DNA from: an uncultured Collinsella sp.
Lineage (GTDB): Bacteria > Actinomycetota > Coriobacteriia > Coriobacteriales > Coriobacteriaceae
Length of the DNA stretch: 9,199 nt
NCBI GenBank assembly: GCA_937981515.1
Contig: CALJNY010000061.1
Span: 1-9,199 of the forward strand
Direction of reading: 5' to 3'
This document shows positions 1-4,850 of this stretch, piece by piece. A program made the position numbers and the translations under genes. Each line of letters opens with the position of its first letter. Within the stretch, counting starts at the first letter, position 1. The notes beneath the pieces are model-generated. The model worked only from the letters and a program-made list of their open reading frames with translations. It made no database searches and was not told the origin of the DNA.

Positions 1-487
1 AAAGCACGTTAACCGGCATGTCGGAATCGGGCAGCTGCAGGGCGTCCATGGCCTGACCGAGCTTGGAATCGATATCCCAGCCGTCGGCGGCGTCGATCTC
101 GTCCTGGAGCTTGCCCATCTCGGCCATGAGGGCATCCATGTCGCAGTCCGGGTCACACATCTCCTCGCCGATTTTGTTGAAGCGATCGACCTTGGCAATC
201 ATGTCGCCAAATGCCATGCGCACGTTCTCGATGACGGTCTTGTCGTCGTCGAGTGGCGGCTCCTGCTGCAGGATACCCACGGTGTAGCCGGGGGTGAGCC
301 TGGCATCGCCGTTGGAGACCTCCTCGATGCCGGCCATGATCTTGAGCAGGGTCGACTTGCCCATACCGTTGGGGCCCACGACGCCGATCTTGGCACCGGG
401 GTAGAAGCTCAGGGTCACGTCGTCAAGGATTACCTTGTCGCCATGGGCCTTACGAGCCTGATACATGCTGTAGATAAACTCCGCCAC
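1..487 (-). CDS. ettA: EttA-type ABC-F ATPase, N-terminal part (cut by window edge)
   Basis: Energy-dependent translational throttle protein: a cytoplasmic ABC-F ATPase that binds the ribosomal E site and couples translation to the ATP/ADP ratio. The first 162 residues are visible; EttA is normally about 555. The fragment shows a Walker A loop GPNGMGKST (residues 38-46), a Q-loop LQQEP (73-77) and the start of the EttA 'arm' region (about 95-140). The opening MAEFIYSMYQ followed by FYPGAKIG matches the EttA family start. I chose the GTG at 487 because AAGGAG lies 8 bases upstream and the protein then begins exactly like EttA. The ATG at 493 is only 2 bases from that Shine-Dalgarno sequence and would add two residues (MT). 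The signature and second ATPase domain lie beyond position 1. It sits downstream of sdpRI, separated by a terminator, so it is probably its own transcription unit. Confidence 0.88.
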   Translation of the reverse strand, partial: MAEFIYSMYQARKAHGDKVILDDVTLSFYPGAKIGVVGPNGMGKSTLLKIMAGIEEVSNGDARLTPGYTVGILQQEPPLDDDKTVIENVRMAFGDMIAKVDRFNKIGEEMCDPDCDMDALMAEMGKLQDEIDAADGWDIDSKLGQAMDALQLPDSDMPVNVL

Positions 488-525
488 AGTCATTTCTCCT
501 TATCTAGCTGCGGAAATCTTCTCCC

Positions 526-553
526 CCTCTCCGTTTTGGAAAAAGCGGAGAGG
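526..553 (-). other. Strong hairpin in the ettA leader
   Basis: A perfect 8-bp inverted repeat, CCTCTCCG/CGGAGAGG, can be extended by 4 A-T pairs (TTTT/AAAA, one bulged base), leaving a 3-base loop. It lies 39 bases upstream of the ettA start. No T-run follows on either strand, so it does not look like an intrinsic terminator. It is more likely a leader structure affecting mRNA stability or translation; its role is unknown. Confidence 0.5.
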
Positions 554-567
554 CAGTCCGCGCGTTC

Positions 568-598
568 TAATAAAAGGGGCATGGTTGCCCATACCCCC
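568..598 (-). terminator. Intrinsic terminator of the sdpRI unit
   Basis: On the minus strand a GC-rich stem (GGGG plus ATGG pairing with CCAT plus CCCC, with a G-T wobble and one bulged G) closes on a GCAA tetraloop. TTTTATTAG follows directly. It lies 65 bases past the sdpI stop codon and before ettA, so it should end the sdpRI transcript. Confidence 0.75.
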
Positions 599-663
599 TA
601 ATACTACCTGGGAAAAGTCCCCCGGAACATACTATGAGCTGCGTACGCTAGTTTTCCGCAACC

Positions 664-1368
664 TTAACGAGCGGCTCGCCGCGATTTGCGCCACAGCAGA
701 TACGAGTAGACGTAGACGGCTCCGACCGAACCAAACGCCAGAACCGCAATCACCGCGGCGACGACTTCACTCGAAAGCACGCTGCCTGCCACGCCCATCA
801 CAATCAGGCCAATACCCAGCACCATAAAGCAGGCGCCGCCAAAACGCTGAGTACGGCGCCAGTTCTCGGGATCGGCAAGCGCCCAAGGTGTCTTGATACC
901 GAGCGTATAGTTCTGCTTCACACGCGGCAAGTAGTTGCCTACGCCGATGAATAGCAAACCGACAACACCGGAAATCAGCACGTTAACCGAACCGACCGCC
1001 GGCACCACGCCCCAGACCGTAAGCTCTCCCAGCCAGCTTATGGCGCACATGAACAAGGTGAAGGCGATTACGAAGCCCTGATAGAACTTGCCCGAGGTCC
1101 GATACACCTCACCTTTGGGATCGATTCGCGGCACCACGCAGTACATTGCGAGAAGCGCCAGAGGCAGCACGCCGAGCGCGGAGGCCATCCAGCTAGGACC
1201 CCAACCGTCGACGGCGCCGTTCGCACCCCAGTGCGTGGGAATCTGCGCAGGCAAGCTCGGCATCACCATGAGGTGCGCTACGACATTGGCGACGCACAGA
1301 GCGACCAGTGCAATCCACACGCGCGACGATACCCCCGTGGGGTGAATGCCCTTGTTTTCGTTATTCAT
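664..1368 (-). CDS. sdpI: SdpI-family membrane protein (DUF1648 plus SdpI domains)
   Basis: Polytopic membrane protein of the SdpI immunity family, 234 residues with about six hydrophobic segments (roughly 18-37, 61-80, 96-115, 127-146, 178-197, 203-225). The N-terminal half carries the DUF1648 motif LPAQIPTHWGANGAVDGWGP (39-58). The C-terminal half carries the SdpI motif NYLPRVKQNYTLGIKTPWAL (145-164) followed by ENWRRTQRFGG. In Bacillus subtilis SdpI gives immunity to the hydrophobic SDP peptide toxin and sequesters the repressor SdpR at the membrane; that role is inferred here from family and partner. I chose the ATG at 1368: it overlaps the repressor stop by 8 bases (ATGAATAA) and has AAGGTG upstream, suggesting translational coupling. 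An upstream in-frame start would overlap the repressor by 50 bases. No sdpABC toxin genes are in the window. 'sdpI' denotes family, not proven orthology. Confidence 0.85.
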   Translation of the reverse strand: MNNENKGIHPTGVSSRVWIALVALCVANVVAHLMVMPSLPAQIPTHWGANGAVDGWGPSWMASALGVLPLALLAMYCVVPRIDPKGEVYRTSGKFYQGFVIAFTLFMCAISWLGELTVWGVVPAVGSVNVLISGVVGLLFIGVGNYLPRVKQNYTLGIKTPWALADPENWRRTQRFGGACFMVLGIGLIVMGVAGSVLSSEVVAAVIAVLAFGSVGAVYVYSYLLWRKSRRAAR

Positions 1369-1639
1369 CCTTATCACCTTCCGTGTTTGTAAAGCCCATA
1401 AACCAACCAATCAAGTCCTGCATGACGGTGGTGTTTAAGCTGTATACGATGTTTTGGCCATGGCGTTCGTCGGTTACCAACCCGGCGTTTTTGAGCGTCG
1501 CCAAGTGATGGCTCAACGACGGCTTGCTGATTTCAAAATGTTCGGCAAGCTCCCCGGCCGTGCGATTGCCCTCGCGCAGCAACTCCAAAATGCGCCGTCG
1601 CGTTGGATCGGCAAGCGCCTTAAAACCCTCTCCCGGCAT
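1361..1639 (-). CDS. sdpR: ArsR-family winged-helix repressor (SdpR type)
   Basis: Small DNA-binding repressor of 92 residues. It opens with the ArsR-family signature FKALADPTRRRILELL (6-21), followed by a helix-turn-helix (about 27-51: TAGELAEHF, ISKPSLSHHLATLK) and a beta-wing ending in QNIVYSL. No metal-binding cysteines are present, which argues against a metal sensor and fits the SdpR type, whose signal is passed by a membrane partner. I chose the ATG at 1639 because AAGGAGGT stands four bases from it; earlier in-frame ATGs lie upstream of that ribosome site. It is first in a two-gene unit with sdpI. A palindrome over its own promoter suggests autorepression. Confidence 0.87.
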   Translation of the reverse strand: MPGEGFKALADPTRRRILELLREGNRTAGELAEHFEISKPSLSHHLATLKNAGLVTDERHGQNIVYSLNTTVMQDLIGWFMGFTNTEGDKDE

Positions 1640-1673
1640 AAGACCTCCTTTCATCATCTCTCATGACGCGCAC

Positions 1674-1702
1674 ACTATACTCGATATTTAGATGTTTGTC
1701 TA
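1674..1702 (-). promoter_or_regulatory. Promoter of sdpRI
   Basis: On the minus strand TAGACA (-35, 1697-1702) and TATAGT (-10, 1674-1679) are separated by exactly 17 bases. Transcription would start near 1667, about 28 bases before the repressor start codon. The -35 and much of the spacer lie inside the palindrome at 1684-1707. Confidence 0.7.
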
Positions 1703-1707
1703 ACTAT
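1684..1707. promoter_or_regulatory. Palindromic operator, probable SdpR-type binding site
   Basis: ATATTTAGA, six bases, then TCTAACTAT: 9-base arms with 8 of 9 positions symmetrical. AT-rich palindromes with TTAGA/TCTAA arms are typical ArsR-family operators. It covers the -35 and spacer of the sdpRI promoter, so binding should repress that unit. More ATCTA half-sites follow at 1706-1711 and 1721-1725, and TAGATGTT (1689-1696) is mirrored by AACATCTA (1718-1725). Repressor could therefore spread toward the divergent promoter. Confidence 0.65.
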
Positions 1708-1725
1708 CTAATACAGTAACATCTA

Positions 1726-1754
1726 TAGAACATTCGTTCGTGTTTAGTTACAAT
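1726..1754 (+). promoter_or_regulatory. Promoter of the 28-residue peptide gene
   Basis: A -10 of TACAAT (1749-1754) has a weak -35 (TAGAAC, 1726-1731) 17 bases upstream. Predicted transcription start is about 1760-1762, at the first copy of the inverted repeat. The weak -35 overlaps the LexA-like palindrome, as expected for a repressed promoter. Confidence 0.5.
1728..1739. promoter_or_regulatory. LexA/DinR-like SOS box
   Basis: GAAC-ATTC-GTTC matches the GAAC-N4-GTTC core used by LexA in Gram-positive and actinobacterial lineages, and a G follows as in the longer CGAAC-N4-GTTCG form. It sits on the -35/spacer of the promoter for the small peptide gene, 66 bases before its ATG. On scanning the window by eye I found no other copy. 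An 8-base specified core is expected only about 0.14 times by chance in 9.2 kb. LexA binding is inferred. Confidence 0.55.
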
Positions 1755-1777
1755 GGAAGTTGAAGCAGATGGGCCAG

Positions 1778-1798
1778 CTCCCTCTACCCGAGAAGGAG
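1778..1798 (+). promoter_or_regulatory. Leader hairpin hiding the Shine-Dalgarno sequence
   Basis: CTCCCTCT (1778-1785) pairs with AGAAGGAG (1791-1798) at seven of eight positions around a 5-base loop (ACCCG). The right arm is the ribosome site of the small peptide gene at 1806. The same left arm is also the part of the leader that can pair with 1944-1954, so the two folds exclude each other. Confidence 0.5.
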
Positions 1799-1805
1799 AT
1801 GGACT

Positions 1806-1892
1806 ATGAGTATTGACGATGTCCTGACGTTGTTGTTGCTTGTAATCGCGGCTGTGGAGCTCGGCATCCACATTGGAGGTCGAATGAAATAG
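1806..1892 (+). CDS. 28-residue hydrophobic peptide, putative type I toxin-like
   Basis: A short reading frame with a strong ribosome site (AGAAGGAG, 7 bases before the ATG). It encodes MSIDD, a hydrophobic stretch (VLTLLLLVIAAVELGIHI, residues 6-23) and a basic tail GGRMK: a single membrane span with acidic N-terminus and positive C-terminus. Size and layout resemble small membrane toxins such as TisB (29 residues, SOS-induced) and the Fst or holin-like peptide families. I see no residue-level homology strong enough to name a family. Context supports a real gene: its own promoter with a LexA-like box, an SD-hiding leader, a complementary 3' region and a convergent promoter. It is divergent from sdpRI, which encodes immunity-type proteins against a hydrophobic peptide. 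Alternatives are a harmless membrane microprotein or a leader peptide. Confidence 0.55.
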   Translation: MSIDDVLTLLLLVIAAVELGIHIGGRMK

Positions 1893-1918
1893 CCGCCCCC
1901 GCGTAATGCGAAGACGGC
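1882..1918 (-). terminator. Weak intrinsic terminator for the putative antisense RNA
   Basis: On the minus strand GCCGTC pairs with GGCGGC across a 15-base inner part (which adds a CGC/GCG step), followed by TATTTCATTC. Pairing is better on this strand (T-G wobble) than on the plus strand (C-A mismatch), which favours a minus-strand role. The T tract is short, so termination may be leaky. Confidence 0.35.
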
Positions 1919-1978
1919 CACTTCTCACGCTACAAACGTGTTTGGGAGTTGGCCAACCCGCTGCAACGGGTGCCATCT
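1885..1978 (-). ncRNA. Putative antisense RNA overlapping the 3' end of the peptide mRNA
   Basis: A minus-strand promoter at 1985-2013 would start an RNA near 1978. It would run over the 3' region of the peptide gene and end at a hairpin (1892-1918) next to its stop codon. It would be about 95 bases and fully complementary to the mRNA 3' part, a tail-to-tail arrangement like that of Fst/holin-like toxin loci. Both ends are predicted only; existence and size need RNA evidence. Confidence 0.35.
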
Positions 1979-1984
1979 GCTTCA

Positions 1985-2013
1985 ATCTTATGCGAATCCC
2001 GATCCCATTTCAA
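1985..2013 (-). promoter_or_regulatory. Promoter facing back into the peptide gene
   Basis: Minus-strand TTGAAA (-35, 2008-2013) and TAAGAT (-10, 1985-1990) with exactly 17 bases between. It lies back to back with the tcdA promoter and drives transcription toward the small peptide gene. No protein-coding gene on this strand is placed to use it before sdpRI, which has its own promoter. Confidence 0.5.
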
Positions 2014-2026
2014 CAAGCTCCAAGGG

Positions 2027-2056
2027 CTCAAATGAAATCGCAATAATACCTATAAT
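2027..2056 (+). promoter_or_regulatory. Promoter of tcdA-tatD
   Basis: A perfect -10 (TATAAT, 2051-2056) with a poor -35 (CTCAAA, 18 bases upstream). The predicted start near 2063 gives a leader of about 37 bases before the tcdA ATG at 2100. Confidence 0.55.
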
Positions 2057-2099
2057 GGCGATAGCTAAAACACGACCGACTCCCCATCGGAGGATATCT

Positions 2100-2897
2100 A
2101 TGACCGAAACCGCTGCCGCAGCCGCCATCGAGACACGCGACACCAAGCTCGAGATCATCATGGGCCGCGAGGCACTCGATAAGCTCGCCGATGCTACGGT
2201 GCTAGTGCTCGGCTGCGGAGGCGTGGGCTCCAACTGCTGCGAGGCACTCGCCCGCGGCGGCATCGGTCATTTCGTCATTCTGGATAAGGACATCATCGCG
2301 CCCAGCAATATCAATCGCCAGGCCATCGCCTTTCACAGCACCGTCGGCAAGCGCAAAGTCGACGTCATGGAGGCTATGATTCACGACATCAACCCTACCG
2401 CTACCGTCATCAAGCGCACCGAATACCTGCTGAGCGACAACATCGATGATTTCTTCGCGAGCGTTTTGGAGCAGACGGACGGCAAGCTCGACTACGTCGT
2501 CGACGCCATCGACACCATCTCGGCCAAGCTCACCATTGCCAAATATGCTCAGGACCACGGCATTCGTTTGGTTAGCTCCATGGGCGGGGCTAACAAGCTC
2601 CATCCCGAGTGCCTCCGCTTTGCCGACATTTTCGATACGGTACGTGACCCCATGAGCCGCATCATGCGCAAAGAATGCAAGAAGCGCGGAATCAAGAGCC
2701 TGCATGTACTGTTTAGCTGCGAGGAATCGGTTAAGACACAGCCCCGCGACCCTTCCAACATCCACGAGCGCACCGAGCTGGGAACCGCCAGCTTTATGCC
2801 GCCCATCATGGGCCAGATGATTGCCGGCGAGGTTATCCGCCAGAGCAGCGGCCGCGGCACTGAGCGCGTACGCTCCGATGGCCAACGTCTGGACTAG
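2100..2897 (+). CDS. tcdA: tRNA threonylcarbamoyladenosine dehydratase (TcdA/CsdL)
   Basis: E1-like (ThiF/MoeB superfamily) enzyme that uses ATP to dehydrate t6A37 in ANN-decoding tRNAs to cyclic ct6A. It has 265 residues, usual for the family. Visible marks are the ATP-binding loop GCGGVGS (38-44), the acidic LDKD segment and SNINRQ (69-74), GKRKVD (83-88), VVDAID (133-138), SSMGGANK (159-166) and the conserved GTASFMPPIMGQM near the C-terminus (228-240). I chose the ATG at 2100 because GGAGG stands 6 bases before it; the open frame continues upstream to 1938 but without family sequence or a ribosome site. No Cys-X-X-Cys zinc knuckles are seen, as in other TcdA proteins. tatD follows after 14 bases, so the two are probably co-transcribed. 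Confidence 0.92.
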   Translation: MTETAAAAAIETRDTKLEIIMGREALDKLADATVLVLGCGGVGSNCCEALARGGIGHFVILDKDIIAPSNINRQAIAFHSTVGKRKVDVMEAMIHDINPTATVIKRTEYLLSDNIDDFFASVLEQTDGKLDYVVDAIDTISAKLTIAKYAQDHGIRLVSSMGGANKLHPECLRFADIFDTVRDPMSRIMRKECKKRGIKSLHVLFSCEESVKTQPRDPSNIHERTELGTASFMPPIMGQMIAGEVIRQSSGRGTERVRSDGQRLD

Positions 2898-2911
2898 CGG
2901 AGCGCACCGAG

Positions 2912-3694
2912 ATGGAGCCCCGGTTATTTGATGCACACTGCCATCTTGATTTAATGGCTCACCCGGACGCCGTTGCCGATGAGGCGACGGCGCTGGGCTT
3001 GGGTCTATTTGACTGCGGCGTCAATCCGCGCGACTTTTCGGCCGCAAACGAGCGCGCCTGTCGCCAACCAGGCATCATCGCCGGCATTGGGCTTCACCCC
3101 TGGTGGCTCGCCGATGGCCGCTGCGGTTTTGTCGAAGTCAATCTGCTTTGCGAAGTTGCTGCCCAAGAACGCTACATCGGCGAAGTCGGACTCGACTTTT
3201 CCGCGCGCTTTGCTGGAAGTGAGCCGCTACAAATACAGGCACTTAACCGGCTCTGCGATGCGCTCATGCAGCATCCTCTTACCGGGCGCGTGATATCAAT
3301 TCACGCCGTTCGTTCGGCAGGAGCCGTACTGGACGTCCTCGAATCGCATGGACTACTCATCCCAAACCCCGACTCCCCCGTTATCATCTTCCACTGGTTT
3401 AGCGGTACTTCGGACGAACTCGTCCGCGCGCGTAATGCGGGCTGTTATTTTTCCGTCAACGAACGCATGCTCGCATCTAAACGAGGACGCGAATACGTAC
3501 GACAAATTCCACTCGATCGTTTACTGCTCGAGACCGATGCACCAGCGGAGGCAAACGCAGAAATAAGCGCACAGTCACTCATCAGATCGCTCGAAAGCGC
3601 CTCAGAACACGTCGCCTCGCTCAAAAAATGCGACGCAAAGCATATTGAGTCGGCGGTTTTAGCGAATGCACACTCTGTTTTTAGCCTTCGCTAA
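2912..3694 (+). CDS. tatD: TatD-family metal-dependent hydrolase/DNase
   Basis: Cytoplasmic TIM-barrel hydrolase of the TatD family, whose members act as metal-dependent 3'-5' exonucleases or DNases; 260 residues, normal size. The metal ligands are all present: DAHCHLD (H9, H11), GEVGLD (E91), SIHAVRS (H131), IFHWFSG (H161) and LLETDAP (D209). The start ATG follows tcdA by 14 bases with a weak, distant ribosome site (GGAG), so translation may depend on coupling. Several spacings differ from classical TatD (HWFSG for the usual HCFSG; a shortened C-terminal part), so it may be a TatD-like relative. The last 200 bases are noticeably richer in A/T than the rest. Confidence 0.82.
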   Translation: MEPRLFDAHCHLDLMAHPDAVADEATALGLGLFDCGVNPRDFSAANERACRQPGIIAGIGLHPWWLADGRCGFVEVNLLCEVAAQERYIGEVGLDFSARFAGSEPLQIQALNRLCDALMQHPLTGRVISIHAVRSAGAVLDVLESHGLLIPNPDSPVIIFHWFSGTSDELVRARNAGCYFSVNERMLASKRGREYVRQIPLDRLLLETDAPAEANAEISAQSLIRSLESASEHVASLKKCDAKHIESAVLANAHSVFSLR

Positions 3695-3699
3695 CCCCT

Positions 3700-3928
3700 G
3701 TGGTCAAAAAACGTCAAATATGAGTACTGCTAGCGAAATGGATACATTACTCTGAGCTTTCCGACCACCAGAATAATCTACGATTGTCCATTAACTAACA
3801 CTTTTACAGTCACTCATCCTGCATTTTCGCAATCTTAAACCCCTCCAAACGCTCAAATCACGTCTGAAGGGGTCGATTTTGCTGCGACTAAATTAGCCAC
3901 AGTACTCATATTTGGCTTTTTTAACCAC
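3700..3928. repeat. 229-bp element with terminal inverted repeats (MITE-like)
   Basis: The left end (3700-3729) and the reverse complement of the right end (3900-3928) share GTGGT, then one difference, AAAAAA, a short indel, and finally CAAATATGAGTACTG without mismatch. The inside has no open frame with a ribosome site but carries a hairpin. It fills nearly all of the space between the convergent tatD and frlD genes. I see no clear target-site duplication and no transposase. It could be a non-autonomous mobile element or a lineage-specific intergenic repeat. Confidence 0.65.
3839..3880 (+). terminator. Probable intrinsic terminator, possibly bidirectional
   Basis: ACCCCT (3839-3844) pairs with AGGGGT (3868-3873). 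An inner CA/TG and ACG/CGT stem with mismatches surrounds a 9-base loop, and CGATTTT follows on the plus strand. It would end tatD transcription. On the minus strand the stem is followed by TTAAGATT, so it may also stop transcripts running out of the frlD end. It lies within the inverted-repeat element. Confidence 0.5.
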
Positions 3929-3972
3929 CGAGTCACGGGAAGGCACCAATACAGCTCCCCGGGACAGCTCGG

Positions 3973-4836
3973 CTATTCGACGATTGGTGCTCCGTGGCCC
4001 CAAGAACCTTCCATGCCGCACACGGTCGAGGCAAACCCGGCAGCAAAGTCGAGCGCGCGCTCGATGGCCTCGGCGCCATCTTCACCACGCTTGGCGGAAT
4101 CGAGATAGCACATCAAAAACGAGGTAAGGAACGAGTCGCCCGCCCCCATGGTGTCCTTCATGTCCGTTACCGGTTTAGCCAGCTGGCGGTAATAACGATC
4201 GCAGTCGTAAGCAATGCAGCCCTCGGCGCCCGCCGTAGCCGACACAAAACGCGGACCCAGGCCCTTCACCCATGCCAGACGCTCGCGAATCTCATCCTCA
4301 CTCGCAGCATCCGCCGCACTAAAGAAAGCGAAATCGACGTAGGGCGCAATCTGCTCGTAGTACTCGTCGGTAGAGTCGTCCGAAAAGTCAAAAGAGACCG
4401 TGACGCCCGCAGCCTTCAACTTGGGCAGCTCGCGCTCGGTAAAGCAATAGTTGCCCGAATGAACCACATCGAACTGCTTCATGTACGCAAGGTCAAAGCG
4501 ATCGAGGACATAGCGCGCATCGCCACGGATACCGCCCTCGTTGGAGCCAAGGAAGACACGGTCACCGTCAACGACGGTCACGCGAGCCGCTCCGTTCTCG
4601 CCAATCATCTGCTCGCACTTGTCAAGCTCGATACCCTCATCCTCGAGGCTTGCAATGACATGCTCGGCAGCGGCATCATTGCCAAAAATGCCCATGTATG
4701 CGGAGCGTGCGGCACCGCATTTCTTGGCATAAACGGCGAAGTTCACCGCATTGCCGCCGGGATACATGGTGTGGATATGCTCGTAGCGATCGACGACGTT
4801 GTCGCCAAATCCGAGCGCGTTAACGTTAAATGCCAT
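3973..4836 (-). CDS. frlD: PfkB-family kinase, fructoselysine 6-kinase-like (FrlD)
   Basis: Predicted cytoplasmic ATP-dependent kinase phosphorylating C6 of an Amadori product, first step of the FrlD/FrlB pathway. It has 287 residues. PfkB marks: GDNVVDRY (11-18), substrate loop GGNAVNFAVY (27-36), and the ATP/anion-hole motif DTMGAGDSF (228-236) with catalytic Asp234. FrlD-like details as I recall that family are GGNAVN-AVY, DRVF (92-95), FDFSDD (149-154) and the C-terminal GSWG. It is last in the five-gene unit, 14 bases after the deglycase, with AAGGGG before the ATG. Neighbouring FrlB- and FrlC-like genes strengthen the call over an ordinary ribokinase or fructokinase. The exact amino moiety of the substrate is not known. 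Confidence 0.8.
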   Translation of the reverse strand: MAFNVNALGFGDNVVDRYEHIHTMYPGGNAVNFAVYAKKCGAARSAYMGIFGNDAAAEHVIASLEDEGIELDKCEQMIGENGAARVTVVDGDRVFLGSNEGGIRGDARYVLDRFDLAYMKQFDVVHSGNYCFTERELPKLKAAGVTVSFDFSDDSTDEYYEQIAPYVDFAFFSAADAASEDEIRERLAWVKGLGPRFVSATAGAEGCIAYDCDRYYRQLAKPVTDMKDTMGAGDSFLTSFLMCYLDSAKRGEDGAEAIERALDFAAGFASTVCGMEGSWGHGAPIVE

Positions 4837-4850
4837 GGCCTTTGCCCCTT

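Larger units (their letters stand above)
1760..1985. repeat. 13-bp inverted repeat bracketing the small peptide gene
   Basis: TTGAAGCAGATGG (1760-1772) is repeated perfectly as its reverse complement at 1973-1985. Inside it, GGCCAGCTCCC (1772-1782) is complementary to GGGAGTTGGCC (1944-1954) with one G-T wobble. The leader of a transcript crossing the region could thus pair over 23 bases with its own 3' part. The 3' side is interrupted by a small hairpin (ACCCG/CGGGT, 1956-1971). Confidence 0.7.

Noticed and set aside
641..648. GCGTACGC 8-base palindrome between sdpI and its terminator
   Set aside because: Too short and common in GC-rich DNA to call a site; no promoter element is placed to make use of it.
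1369..1410. Upstream extension of the sdpI frame
   Set aside because: It would overlap the repressor gene by 50 bases; the ATG at 1368 has a ribosome site and a coupled stop/start overlap.
1704..1985. Minus-strand frame of 93 codons across the intergenic region
   Set aside because: It overlaps promoters, operator and small peptide gene, has no ribosome site and reads like random composition.
1938..2099. 54-codon upstream extension of tcdA
   Set aside because: It would include the TATAAT promoter and the inverted repeat, has no family similarity, and the GGAGG site marks the ATG at 2100.
2202..2936. Minus-strand open frame of about 244 codons opposite tcdA
   Set aside because: tcdA shows all E1-like motifs on the other strand, and this frame has low-complexity Ala-rich content without any motif.
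3700..3928. CRISPR array or tRNA in the tatD-frlD gap
   Set aside because: There are no regularly spaced direct repeats and no cloverleaf; only inverted ends and one hairpin are seen.
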